The notes beneath the pieces were generated by a model, which saw nothing but the letters and a program-made list of their open reading frames with translations, was not told where the DNA came from and ran no database searches. A stretch of DNA of 64,000 nt from Candidatus Mycoplasma haematobovis (GTDB taxonomy: Bacteria > Bacillota_I > Bacilli_A > Mycoplasmatales > Mycoplasmoidaceae): the NCBI RefSeq assembly GCF_001645765.1, contig NZ_LWUJ01000010.1:124001-188000 (forward strand). Direction: 5' to 3'. The translations under genes were made by a program, and so were the position numbers. Of the stretch, positions 1-10,342 are shown piece after piece. Position 1 is the stretch's first letter. Each line of letters starts with the position of its first letter.

Positions 1-463
1 AATTTCTGGGATGTGTGGATGTGCAGTTTTAGCATCTACATCATTTACTAACGAAGACGAAAGAGAGTCGCCACATAGAGTTAGTTTAAGTAAGCGAGAA
101 GGACGAATAACAGCTGTTAATAAATTAGAGGATATTGATGTATGAGGAAAACAAAATGGATGTAGCTTTGTCTTCATAGAAGATTGGAACAGAAAACAAA
201 TTTACAATGCCGAAGGATTTGCAGGCAAGAAAGGAGGAAAAGATAAAGAAGCATTCAAAACAACAAAAGACAATAGTAAACAAAATACTTCAACTACTTG
301 AGAAGAAGCAATTGTTAAAGCAGTTAATGACTTTAAAGATTACTGCAAAATAAAACTAAATACATTCAGTTTTCAATGAAGCGCAAAACACAATAAATTC
401 TATATAGCTGATCCAAATATTACTCCTAGAGCAGAAGTGGAACAAGTAGCAAGTAGAAGATAA
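1..463 (+). CDS. Family Q protein, 5' end cut by window edge
   Basis: Frame open from base 2 to TAA at 461-463, with two TGA codons read as Trp. About 153 residues are visible. The first residues (ISGMCGCA) look like the end of a hydrophobic leader and match the leader of the second copy at 9884. Conserved patches shared by both copies are GCSFVFI, a W(E)-AIVxAVN patch, FxWS and KFYIxDP. I recognise no known domain. It lies just upstream of a convergent family A gene and is the first gene of the duplicated Q-A-C block. The true start is outside the window; the ATG at 11-13 is inside the leader and is unlikely to be it. Confidence 0.7.
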
Positions 464-494
464 TCTTATTTTAAAGACCCAGACGATTGAGTCC

Positions 495-1400
495 TTAGTG
501 TTTCTTTAATCATCTCTGATAATTTTTGTAATTCTTCATAAGCTTTTTTTCTTCAGTTTTGTCTGACTTAGTTAATTTTTGTTTAGCTGTAAAGTATTCG
601 GCACGCGCAATTGCAGCCTTTATTTTTCCTATTAAAGCTGACGGTTTAAGGGCCCCTATAACATCATCTTTCTTAACTGTTCCTTCTGGTTTTTTTGCAA
701 ACTCTTGCAACTTTTTTGTTGTATCTTCTGGGTTTTGATTGTAGGCATGCATTAAATCTCCAAATTCCTGACCTGTCATACCTTTAAAAGCCTCGACTTG
801 TTTTGAAGCCAATTGACCCACTGCAGATAAAAAATCGCCAAAATTCCCTTGCCCTAAAGCCTTAAATAACTGAGCTAACATAGACTCATTATTTTCAAAA
901 CCACCTTTGAAAATATTGCTCAAAAGAGAAAGAAACTCTGTAGCCTTTGACCCATATTCATTAATCAAAGGTCTTAACTTTTCTCAGAAATCTTTACTTC
1001 ATAAAGAAGAAACATATCTCTTTAAGAATTCATAAGCAGTATTACCTCAATTAATCAATATACTAAATATTTCTTTTGCTCCTGCAAGCTACACCATCCA
1101 GCTTAGCTAGCTTTATTCAATTAGATACATTATCTTTTTGATTAGCTATTAATTTAGATCAATCACCTAAAGTTCCAAATAATCCCTTAGTTCCGTCTAA
1201 GACTTTATTTGCATAAGGTTTCAGTGGACCGGTTGCTTTATCTATATTACTACTTAAAATTCCAACTACTTTTTCAGGTCCTCTAGAAGTTGAAGTGACT
1301 AAAGCTATTGAAGAAGTTACTGCTACTCCTAAGAATAAAGTGGGTTTAAGAGATGCAGTACTAAATCAGCTCTCTAGGAGGGGGGGGTAGAGAATTGCAT
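495..1400 (-). pseudogene. Family A gene A1, two frameshifts
   Basis: Homologous along its length to A2-A8. The ATG at 1398-1400 reads MQFSTPPS and then hits TAG directly after a run of eight C (plus-strand G, 1380-1387). Nine C would join it to the next frame, which reads the usual LKPTLFLGV segment. A second one-base slip near 1083-1091 breaks the frame before the GAKEIF motif. Downstream of that the frame is intact to TAA at 495-497, with TGA as Trp at 510-512, 984-986 and 1047-1049. Two lesions argue for a pseudogene; the poly-C site alone could be phase-variable. Confidence 0.75.
1380..1387. repeat. Poly-G/C tract (8) in A1 signal segment
   Basis: Eight consecutive G on the plus strand, C on the coding strand, fall within the first ten codons of A1. 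Paralogues A4 (6792-6798) and A6 (8814-8820) have seven at the same place and are in frame. Eight puts A1 out of frame; six or nine would restore it. Confidence 0.85.
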
Positions 1401-1508
1401 GCCTTTTAGAAAAGAAAATATATAATTTATTCGCCCAAAGCTTTAATAAGATTAATAAACGCCCCTATTTAGTATTAATATTTACTTAAATTAGTCTGGG
1501 GATTCCCA

Positions 1509-2054
1509 GTGAGTTCCGTTACCAAATCTGTACTAGTATCATCTACTCTGATAGTACTTACAAATCTTAGTTATTCGACCTTTAATGCATTATTAGCTAA
1601 CCCAAATATGGGGACATATTTGGAAGCACAAGGCTATACTCCGCTATTCAATGCTAAGAAAGAAGGCTTTACTAAATGGAAAAGAAATTACTTAATTTAC
1701 AAAGACGAACTAAGGCAATTAATTCCAGAATTAGAGGATAGCGATAAACATGGTGGTTTTCTTTTGAAACAATGATGTAGAGTAAGACTAAATCAACCCT
1801 TCTCTAAAGAAAACTACTATTACTTTGATTTAACTAAGAAATACTGTACTATGAATATACAGAACACTATTCTAGAGGAAGATGACATAAGAACTATAGA
1901 TGAAATACCTATTGAAAAACAAAAAGAATTATTTAATAATCCAGAACAACTACTAAGTCAATGTAAAGATTGATTCAGAATTCCTTACACCTATCAAAAT
2001 TATGAATTATTTACAAAAACCAAGAAAACTTGTGCAACAAAAAACTGAATCTAA
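1509..2054 (+). CDS. Family C protein C1
   Basis: 181 residues from a GTG start; TGA is read as Trp at three sites. Residues 1-30 form one hydrophobic anchor segment starting MSSVTKS. Then come LEAQGYTPLFNAK, a Trp/Tyr-rich patch (KWKRNY, IYKDEL), LLKQWC and, about 25 residues later, KYC. The QGYxxL-W-WC-YC order resembles families B, I and K. The close paralogue is C2 at 11361 and shares the same flanking order. Its TAA lies one base from the convergent stop of A2. Function unknown. Confidence 0.85.
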
Positions 2055-2055
2055 T

Positions 2056-2988
2056 TTACTTACTTAAACCTAATTGTTTCTTGGCGCTTGCAATAGTAGA
2101 TTGAAGCTCTCTTTGAAGTTTTTGAAGATTATCAAAGACTTCTTTTGCTTCTTTTTTCTCCTCGGGAGACATGCCTGCACCTTTGCCTATTAATTCAGTG
2201 GCCCTTTTTTTAACTTCTTTTATTTTTCCAATTAATGAATAAGTTTTCAATGATGACATCAAATCATCTTTTCCTTTAATTACTCCCTCTTTTCCGAACT
2301 CTTTCATAACCTCTACTGTTTTATCTGGTTCAGATTTAAAGGCACTTAATATATCTCCTGCTTCTTGTCCAGATAAATCAGAAAGCACTTTTCCATTATT
2401 CTTTGCAATATCTCCTATAGCTGATGTAAAGTCTCCAAACTTTTCGTGCCCAACAGCCTCAAATAACTTAGCTATTAAAGGAGTGTCTCCTCCTGTATTA
2501 GCTTTAAAAAAATCACTTATTACAGATAAAGAATTTCAAACAATTGGAACATATTTTGAAAGAATTTCTTTAATTTGTTTTCATTCTTTAAGAAATGAAG
2601 GTAATATATCTTTAGCAAACTTAACTGCTGTTTCCGATCATTGTTTAAGATTACTAAATATTATTTTTGCGCCAGAAGCAACTTTTTGAACAGTAGGATT
2701 ACCAGAAACCCATTCGCTAACTTTATCTTTCTGATTTACTACTATTTTTGCTCAATTGCTCAGCGATGTAAATAATTTACTAACTCCTCCACCTATATAC
2801 TCTGTTGCAATATTTAATGGACCGCTTACTTTACTAAGAATTTCCTTTATTTTTTGTTTACCCTCAGAAGAATCTGAAGATAAAGAAGAATAAAGACTAG
2901 CTGAAGAAATAGTAGATAAAACAACAAATAATACAGGCTTTAAATTAAATGTAGGTGTCAAGAAGCTACCACTTAAAGACAACTGCAT
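2056..2988 (-). CDS. Family A protein A2
   Basis: 310 residues, ATG at 2986-2988, TAA at 2056-2058; several Trp are TGA, for example 2752-2754. The N-terminal 35 residues form a hydrophobic, Ser-rich anchor (MQLSLSGSFL). The conserved family A core follows: GAKIIF, W-E-A-V, LFEAVGxxKFGDF, a DLSGQEAGDI helix and SLIGKIKE, then a Lys/Glu-rich helical C-terminus. No poly-C tract is present in this copy. It begins 3 bases after the stop of A3 and ends tail-to-tail with C1. Function unknown; probably surface-anchored. Confidence 0.85.
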
Positions 2989-2991
2989 TAA

Positions 2992-3810
2992 CTAACTCTT
3001 TTTCTTTATTAATTCATCAATCTCTTTCTTTAATTCAGTTAACTCTTGAATAGCTTTCTTTGCTGCCTCTTTATCCTTATTCTTTAATATTTCTTGTGCT
3101 CTTACCATCAAACCATTAACTTTGTTCTTTAAGTTAGCTATTTTAAGTTTGTTTAATAACTCCTGTTTAGTGGCTCCATTTTTATTACCTATTTCTTTAA
3201 GTACTCTTGAAGTTCCTTCTGGATCAGAGGCATAACTATCAAATATGTGGCCCATCTCATTTGCATTTAATGAAGACCATAAATCAAAACTATTAGAGAA
3301 TAATACTCTTAAGCTTTTTAGGAACTCTAATAAATTCCCATTGGAAGTAACTTCAAATAATTTGGCAAATATTGAATTACTTCCAAATAACCTTAAAAGT
3401 AAATCACTATTCTTTATTGAAGATTTTATCTTCTCTAAACTATCTCATTCTTTCTGTAAAAGAATAGTTGCTTCTTTAAGTGATTCATATACAGACTCTG
3501 CTCAAGTGTTTAATTTATTAAATAATATCTTTGCTCCATCTGGCACACTCCCTCCTTCCCAATTATTTATTACTTCTTTTGAGTTATTAGCAATACTCTT
3601 TGTCCAAGTACTTAAATTTTCTCCTATTTTTTTAGTTCCTTCAAATACTTCTCCAATTTCAGGAGTATTAACTCCTACATAAACTTTCTTTACTTCCTCT
3701 TTATTAGACTTAATAGATAATGCTGATCCTAATGCTGTTAAAGTTGAAATACTGAATAAGATAGCAAACTTAAAATGTAGCGAACTAACTCAAGAGCGCA
3801 GTAATAACAC
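2992..3810 (-). CDS. Family A protein A3, divergent
   Basis: 272 residues from GTG at 3808-3810, the only start in frame after an upstream TAA; TAG at 2992-2994. I read the whole frame and found it open. N-terminal hydrophobic segment (FKFAILFSIS) is followed by GAKILF, WAESVYE, LFEVTSNGN and MGHIFDSYASDPEGT, which align to the family A core. The ATG at 3253 is internal. It is the shortest and most divergent A copy. It faces B1 across a 100-bp divergent spacer. Confidence 0.8.
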
Positions 3811-3910
3811 TTACCATAAACATATGCTAACAAATTTAAGTTCAATACATCAGAGTTATTTATTTTCATTATTAAAATAAGGTGAATTTTCTATAGTTAA
3901 ATAAGTAATA
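3811..3910. promoter_or_regulatory. Divergent spacer between A3 and B1
   Basis: AT-rich 100-bp gap between two divergent starts. TATAGT at 3892-3897, 13 bases before the B1 ATG, is a possible -10 box. I see no convincing -35 box, operator or terminator. Confidence 0.3.
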
Positions 3911-4401
3911 ATGGCTTTTCTTAGTTATTTAAATTTTGCCGCAACATTAGCAACCTTTGGTTGTATTTCTTTTGCAGCAAGTAATTTTGGAGTTAAGTTA
4001 GGAAAAATTGCTGGTATCCAAAATACTCTAGGATATCAATATGTTTCTAGCTCTCAATACAAAGACAAAATATATGAGGCAATATCAAAGGCAAATGCCT
4101 CAATAAATGGTGCTCCTGATTGAGCTAAAGATAAGACAAAATTAGAAAAATGATGTTCAAATCACGAGAAATCTACAAGATACTGAAAAGATACTGAAAA
4201 GATACTTCGAAATATTGCTTAATAAAGAATACTGTTAGACATCAGTTATTAGCAAATGGTTCTACTTTAAAAGAAAATATAGGAACGGATGAATGTACTA
4301 ATGAATTATTAGATTCATATTCTGATAATAGTAAGGAGTCTGTAAATTACTTATTTGCTAAGAATAAATGTGTGACATCTCCACAAACAGCATCAAAATA
4401 A
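3911..4401 (+). pseudogene. Family B gene B1, frameshifted by 11-bp duplication
   Basis: The ATG frame gives an anchor (SYLNFAATLATFGC, then SFAASNFGVKLGK), LGYQYVS, WAKDK and LEKWC, as in B3 and B4. At 4181-4202 the sequence tactgaaaaga occurs twice in tandem. The second copy shifts the frame and leads to TAA after LRNIA. B3 and B4 have one copy there and read on through KYCLI. After the duplication the other frame still encodes the normal C-terminal half (RHQLLANG, DSYSDNSKES) to TAA at 4399-4401. One deletion event would restore a 159-residue protein, so it may be switched off rather than dead. Confidence 0.8.
4181..4202 (+). repeat. 11-bp tandem duplication in B1
   Basis: Two perfect adjacent copies of an 11-base unit. 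The single-copy equivalent is seen in B3 near 5100. Eleven is not a multiple of three, so the duplication frameshifts B1. Confidence 0.9.
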
Positions 4402-4419
4402 TTATCTATTAAAGAATAA

Positions 4420-4815
4420 GGTGTTAAATTGGGTAAAGTTACCAGTAACCAGAATACATTGGGATACAAATACATTTCTGATATCTCTGAAACAGACCGA
4501 AAAAATAAACTATACGAATCAATAATCAAAACTGGAGCCCCTAGTTGAGCAAAAAATAAAGAAGATTTAGAAAAATGATGCAAAAGTTATGAAAAATCTC
4601 CTAGATATTGAAATGATGCCTCAAAATATTGCATTTTGAAAAATAATATTAGACATCAATTGATATCAGATGGATTTGAGCCAAATGAAGAACAACCAGC
4701 TAAGTGCGCTAAAGAACTATTTGATTCTTATTCTGATAGTAGCAAAACATCTGAAAGCTATTTATTCGCTAAAAACAAGTGTGCTACTCAGTTTCCCAAA
4801 CCAAAAGCAAAATAA
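4420..4815 (+). pseudogene. Family B copy B2 without leader
   Basis: Open from GGT at 4420 to TAA at 4813-4815 and homologous to B3 from GVKLGKV onward (LGYKYIS, LEKWC, RYWNDASKYC, RHQLISDG, DSYSD). An in-frame TAA directly precedes the homology at 4417-4419, and the roughly 25-residue anchor is absent. The first in-frame start-like codon is TTG within the VKLGK motif. With no leader the product could not be displayed. It fits a 5'-truncated remnant or a silent donor copy. Confidence 0.7.
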
Positions 4816-4846
4816 CCATTATTTCAAACTAAATTAATAAATCTAT

Positions 4847-5344
4847 ATGTCTTTCTTACAGCACTTAAATTTTTTTACGACAATTGCGACTTTTGGATGT
4901 GTATCTTTTGCAGCAAGTAATTTTGGAGTTAAATTAGGTAAGATTTCGGGAAATCAAAACACTTTAGGCTACAAATATATTTCAGAATCAGAACATAAAG
5001 ATAAATTGTATGAATCAATAATTAAGACAAGTAATCCTACTGTAGCAAAAACAGCCGAAGAATTGAAAAATTGATGCAATAAATATGAGAAGTCTCCAAG
5101 ATACTGAAAAGATACTTCGAAATATTGCTTAATAAAGAATAATATTAGACACCAACTAATAAGCAAAGGCTTTACAATAAAAAATCCACTATCTCAAGCG
5201 GTCGAAAAACCAGAGGAGATGTGCACAGATGCATTGTTAGATTCATATTCCGATAGCAATCACGATTCTGCAACCTACTTATTTGCAAAGAGTAGATGTG
5301 TTGATACAACAAAACCTCCAGCAGCAGCAGCAGCTAAGAGATAG
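4847..5344 (+). CDS. Family B protein B3
   Basis: 165 residues, intact, ATG to TAG. The anchor segment is about residues 7-29 (LNFFTTIATFGCVSFAASNF). Then come GVKLGKISG, LGYKYIS, LKNWCNKYEKS, RYWKDTSKYCLIKN, RHQLISKGF, DSYSDSN, YLFAKSRC and an alanine-rich tail. Cysteines in WC, YC, MC and RC positions are shared across the family. It is the best intact reference for the broken copies B1 and B2. Distant relative: B5 at 57708. Function unknown. Confidence 0.85.
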
Positions 5345-5409
5345 TTGTTTATTATCTAGTAAATACGAAAGGTTAATTTAAAAACAAGAAGCGTATATTA
5401 CTTAATTCA

Positions 5410-5883
5410 GTGTCATTTCTTAGCCATCTTAATTTTGTTGCAACATTAGCAACCTTTGGTTGTATTTCTTTTGCAGCAAGTAATTTTGGAGTTAAACTAG
5501 GCAAAGTCGTTAGTCGCCAAAATACATTAGGATTTAAATATATCTCTGATTCAACACACAGTGACAAACTATATGATGCAATAGTTAAAGTAAACTCTTC
5601 TTTAAATAACGTACCTTCCTGAGCTAAAGACAAAGAGCAGTTAAAGAAATGATGTTCGAGTTATCAAACATCTACAAGATATTGAAAAGATGCATCACAA
5701 TACTGTCTAATAAGGAACAATGTTTGACATAAATTAATCGAAAATAATATCGAATTAAAAGAAATACCTGAAATCGGAACCAATAATGATTGTAATTATG
5801 AATTGCTTAATGCATATTCTGATGGAGAAAATTCTCTTTCTTATTTAATAGGTAAACAAAAATGTTCAAAACCAAAAAAATAA
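5410..5883 (+). CDS. Family B protein B4
   Basis: 157 residues from GTG at 5410; TGA as Trp at three or more sites (for example PSWAKDK and KKWC). Leader SHLNFVATLATFGC is nearly identical to that of B1. The core has LGFKYIS, LKKWCSSY, RYWKDASQYCLI and NAYSDGE, and it ends in a Lys-rich tail. The last of four tandem B copies. Its stop lies 13 bases from the convergent stop of A4. Confidence 0.85.
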
Positions 5884-5896
5884 CAAATAATTATCT

Positions 5897-6820
5897 TTAT
5901 TTTGATTTGTGCTGTTGTTTGATTGTTTCAATTTCCTGCATAACTTTCTTTAAGTTTTCAATTACAGACTTTAATTCGCCTTGATCAATTGGTTTTCCGG
6001 TTCTTTTTTGTTCCTCAAATTCCTTTGCTCTACCTAAATAATGTTTTGCCCTTCACATTAAAGATCCTTTATTTAAAGCACCCATTAATTGATCTTTATC
6101 TAATTTTCCTTCCTTTTGCTCTAATTTTTGTAATGTTTCAACTGTTCCTTGTTCATCTCCATTAAAGGCGTCAAATATCTTTCCTACATCATCACTATTT
6201 AAGTCATTAAATGCTTCTGGCTTCTTCTGAATTAAACCTCCCATAGCGGATGCAAATTCTCCAAACTTCTCGTTGTTTATCGCTTCAAATAATTTAGTAA
6301 TTAACAAAGTATCCCCACCTTTTGAGTCAAAAATATTCTTTAATAATGAAAGAAGATTCACTGCCTTATCTCCATATTGTGCTATTAATGATCTTATTTT
6401 TTCTCAATTTATTTTGGCTATTTCTGGAACATATTGTTTAATTACATCTCATACTTGTCCTGATCAAGTCCCTAATTTAGAAAGCATCATTTTTGCTCCT
6501 GTCGGAATCTCATTAATCTTTGCATAATCCTTTAATTTATCTCTTCACTCTGAAGATTTGTTAACTACTTTCTTTAATCAATCTTCTAAAGTTTCAAATA
6601 ACTCTGAAATGCCCGTTCCTAACTTCTTTATTGACTCTTGTTCGCCTACTTTCTTAACAATGTCATCTACCATTGATTTAGCTAAATTATTACTAGAGCT
6701 TAAAGTAGAAGTTAGACCAACCGAAGATATTCCTGATACTCCTAAAAGAAAAACTGGTTTAAGTAAAGAAGAATAAAATCCAGCCTTTAGAGGGGGGGTT
6801 GAAATTTGAAGAGGAATCAC
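5897..6820 (-). CDS. Family A protein A4, mosaic
   Basis: 307 residues, ATG at 6818-6820, TAA at 5897-5899; frame checked through all TGA sites. The N-terminus MIPLQISTPPL is encoded across a run of seven C and continues LKPVFLLGV. The core has LFEAINNEKFGEF, an FDAFNGDEQGT patch and GSLMWRAKH. DNA near 6250-6303 is almost identical to A6 (near 8270-8333), and the next 60 bases match A5 (near 7312-7370), so this copy is a patchwork. Function unknown. Confidence 0.85.
6792..6798. repeat. Poly-G/C tract (7) in A4 signal segment
   Basis: Seven consecutive G on the plus strand encode Thr-Pro-Pro near codon 8 of A4. The frame is on. A gain or loss of one base would terminate translation shortly after, as seen in A1. 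Confidence 0.85.
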
Positions 6821-6870
6821 TATCTATTTCAAAAATCTAATTAAGAAAGTCCTTAAAAAGTTAGTACTAA

Positions 6871-7842
6871 CTAAGTTAATTTATATTTTGCAGTTATTTC
6901 ACTAATTTCCGCTTTAACTTTTGTTAATTGTTCTACAAGTTCTATTATTTTTTGCTTATCTGTTGGCGATTTATCAACGCTGCTACCACTACTATATTTA
7001 GCAATCATTTTTTCTGCTTCCTCTTTGTAACGCATAGCTCTTGCTTCAAGAGAATTCTTATTAAATGCTGCCATTAGCTTATCTTTTGAGACTTTACCAG
7101 TTTCTTCTTTTCCTAATCTTTCCACTGTTTCAATAGTTGCATTTTGATTAGAGTTAAAGGCATCAAACATACTACCAATTTCATCCATATTTAAATTATC
7201 AAAAGCATTTGGTTGTTTTGAAATTAAATTACCCATAGCAGATGCAAATTCACCAAATTTATCTTTGCCAAGAGCTTCAAATAATTTAGTGATTAATAAA
7301 TTATCTCCGCCTTTTGAGTCAAAAATATTCTTTAATAATGAAAGAAGATTCACTGCCTTGTCTCCATATTGTGCAATCCCGTTTCTTATGCTCTCCCACT
7401 CAATTGATTTCAATTTTGGCGCATAATCTTTAATAAATTCACCTAATTTTTCTGTTCAACCTTCAATACTTTTAAACATAATTTTTGCACCTGATGGTAT
7501 TTTGCTCAATTGAAGATAATCATTTAATTTATCCTTTAAGCCTTCAGTACTATTAACTACTTTCTTACTTCATTCTCCTAAAATTCCAAACAAACTACCT
7601 ATTCCTTTTCCTAAAGTATTATTTATTGGCTCAATAACTACAGAAAGATGAGATTTGACTTTGTTTAAAGTGTCCTTGGTCCCTTGGTCGCTAGTATTTA
7701 AAGAAAAAGCTACTCCAACTGATGTAATGCTGGAAGTACCAACAAGAAATACAGGCTTAAGAAAAGAAGAATAAAGGCCAGCTTTTAGAGAAGGTGCAGA
7801 AACCTGTAATTGAATCATCGACAACTTAAATAATGAAGGCAA
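6871..7842 (-). CDS. Family A protein A5
   Basis: 323 residues; ATG at 7840-7842; TAA at 6871-6873. I checked the joining stretch 7414-7569 and it is open with TGA as Trp. The N-terminus has MIQLQVSAPSLKAG and LKPVFLVGTSSI, with no C-run because the Pro codons differ. The core has LFEALGKDKFGEF, NMDEIGSMFDAF and SLEARAMRYKEEA; the C-terminal helix is rich in Lys, Glu and Ile. It shares an identical block with A4. Function unknown. Confidence 0.85.
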
Positions 7843-7918
7843 TTAAAGAACAAATGAAAGGTAAATTTTAAATTCTTAAACTTAACAAAAGACGTTGATG
7901 TTAACAAAAAAATAATGC

Positions 7919-8842
7919 TTATTTTTTTGAATGTTTGCTAGTTATTTGCTTAATTTCCTGCATAACCTTCTCTAATTGACTAATAACTTCTTTCAAATTT
8001 TCTTGATCGATTCGTTCTCCGCTTTTTTGTTTTTGAAGAATTTCATTTGCTATTGCTCCATAACGTTTTGCTCTTGCCTCTAAAGAATTCTCATTAAAGA
8101 CAGCCATCATTTGATCTTTTGTCACATTCTCTGATCTTTCCCCTAATTTTTTCATTTCCTCAATAGTATTTTCTGGTTTAGCATTAAATCCATCTAACAT
8201 TTTTCCCATATCATCACTATCTAAACCATCAAAAGCTTCAGATTTTTTCTGCATCAAATCACCCATAGCAGATGCAAATTCTCCAAACTTCTCGTTGTTT
8301 ATCGCTTCAAATAATTTAGTAATTAACAAAGTATCTCCTCCTTTAGAATTAAGAATATTCTTAAGCATAGAAAGGAAGTTGAGGGCTTTATCTCCATGCT
8401 TAGAAATTCATCTCTTTATTTGTTCTCAATCAAAAGATTTAAGTGTTGGTAAAAATTTCTCTATTGTTGGAGCTAACTGTTTTGCTCATGAATTGAGACT
8501 ACTAAATATGGCTCTTGCTCCATCTGAAACCTTACTAATCTGCAAATAATCGTTTATTTTCTTTCCTAGTTTAAAATTTCCAATAGTTTTGCTTCAACCG
8601 CTCAAAATTTCAAATAAACTTCCTGTTCCTTTTCTTAATTCTGAAAGAACAGGTTCGGCAATTTCAGAAACTTTAGTTCTAACTTTTTCAACTGTTTCAT
8701 TCGCCTTAGTATCTTTTGCATTTACTGTTGACACAAAACTTGCTGAAGTAATTCCTGCTACTCCTAAAAGAAACACGGGTTTAAATAGAGAAGAATAAAA
8801 ACCAGCCTTTAGAGGGGGGGTTGAAATTTGAAGAGGAATCAC
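7919..8842 (-). CDS. Family A protein A6
   Basis: 307 residues; ATG at 8840-8842; TAA at 7919-7921; 8369-8593 checked open. The first 15 codons are identical at DNA level to A4, including the seven-C run at 8814-8820. The core has LFEAINNEKFGEF, DDMGKMLDGFN and SLEARAKRYGAIA. Its closest relatives in the window are A4 and A5, and A6-A5-A4 run head to tail on the minus strand with short gaps. Function unknown. Confidence 0.85.
8814..8820. repeat. Poly-G/C tract (7) in A6 signal segment
   Basis: Same position and length as the tract in A4, within an identical stretch of about 37 bases. The frame is on. Confidence 0.85.
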
Positions 8843-8914
8843 TAATTAAATTCCCTAATGAGAACAAAAAAATTAAGAAAGAAATTTTAAATCCAAAAAC
8901 TATTACTTATTGTG

Positions 8915-9859
8915 TTATTTAATTTTTTCAACAGCCTTTTGAATTGTCACGTTTAACTCCTGATAAAGTCTTTGAAGTTCTGTTTGAGCCGCTATCGCTT
9001 CTTTCTTTTCTTGCTCATTTTCTAATTTTTGTTTACTTAAAAAGAACTGCGCCCTTGCAATAGCATCTTGTATTCTTCCAGCTAATGAAGCAGGTTTAAT
9101 AGGTTCCATTAGTTGCTCTTTTTTAGCTGTTCCTTCCGGCATATTTGTGACACTCTCAAGAAGCTTTCTAGTTCCTTCTTGATTAACACTAAATGCATTG
9201 AATAAATCACCTACATCTTGAGTAGTCATTTGACTAAATACTTGTTGTTGCATAGTAGCAAAATTACTGAATAACGACATGAAATCTCCAAAGCCATTCT
9301 TATCCATAGCTTTAAAAAGAGTGGATATTAAAGGAGTGTTACCATTTAAATTTGCATTAAACAAACTACTAAATATACTCAATATATTCTTAACTAAAGG
9401 TGCAGAAGATTTAATACCATCTCTAATAGCTGTGTAGGTTTCTTTTTTTATTAATGATGGAGCAAAAGACTTTGCCATACTAAATATGGACTCTGATCAT
9501 TTTGATAGTGTACTAAAAAGACTCTTTGCCCCTTCTGGAACATTACCAGAAGCAATACCTTTAGGAATTCACTTTACTATTGCTTTACCAACATTGCTAC
9601 TTAACTTTGATCAATCGCCTAAAGTATTAAATAACTTCAAAGTACCACCTCCCAAACGTTGGGCAAAAGGCAAAAGGGGTTCAATTGCTTTCTGTGTAGC
9701 ATTTTTTAAAGTCTTTTCTGCTTCTGCTGGAGGCTTAGAAATAGTAGTAACTACAGCTATAGAAGAAGTACTTGCTACTCCTAAAAATAATACTGGCTTT
9801 AAGGAACTAGAAAGAGTCCAATTATTAAAGAATGGTCTAGATAATGAAACGGCAATCAT
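8915..9859 (-). CDS. Family A protein A7
   Basis: 314 residues; ATG at 9857-9859; TAA at 8915-8917. The stretch 9479-9610 is open with TGA as Trp. The anchor is in the first 40 residues (LKPVLFLGVAS). The core has FSSLFNANL, LFKAMDKNGFGDF, TTQDVGDLFNAFS, MPEGTAKKEQLM and SLAGRIQDAIARA. In the core it is closer to A8 than to A4-A6. Its start lies 24 bases from the divergent start of Q2. Function unknown. Confidence 0.85.
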
Positions 9860-9883
9860 TATTAGTAGGATTAAAAAGAAAGT

Positions 9884-10337
9884 ATGCTCAAATTATTAAC
9901 TAAATTTACAGTAGTTATTGGGTTGTGCGGTTGTGCTATCTATATCGTATACTAATCAAGAAGCATCAGAACCTATACATAAAGTAAGTTTTATTAATAG
10001 AGATAAACCAATAACAGAAATAACAAGACTAGAAGATGTTGACGCATGAGGCAAACAACATGGTTGTAGCTTTGTTTTCATAAAGGATTGAAAAAAGAAA
10101 GAAATCTATACAGCAATGGGATTTGCAGATGCAAAAGGGGGCAAAACTAAAAATATTGGACGTAGCAACATCAGTTGAGAAAAAGCTATTGTTGAAGCTG
10201 TTAATGAATACAAGAATAATTGTCCTTCCAAATTAAAAGTATTTACTTTCAAATGAAGTTCAAGAAAGGGTAAATTTTATATAGGAGATCCAAGCGACAC
10301 ACCTAAATACGAAAGTAAAAAGCTTTTTTCCTTTTAG
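9884..10337 (+). pseudogene. Family Q copy Q2, frameshifted in leader
   Basis: The ATG at 9884 reads a classic leader (MLKLLTKFTVVIGLCGCA) that matches Q1, then meets TAA after IYIVY. The body of the protein (SYTNQEASEPIHK to KFYIGDP, TAG at 10335-10337) is in the next frame and aligns to Q1 throughout. Compared with Q1 about eight bases are missing between the leader and the body. It could be restored by programmed slippage, by starting at TTG in the body frame, or be dead. No simple repeat sits at the break, so a pseudogene is most likely. Confidence 0.65.
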
Positions 10338-10342
10338 AAACG

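Noticed and set aside
3245-3682. 145-codon plus-strand open frame
   Set aside because: It is antisense to A3, whose minus-strand frame is open throughout and matches the family A core.
9486-9899. 137-codon plus-strand open frame
   Set aside because: Antisense to A7; it owes its length to the continuous A7 frame.
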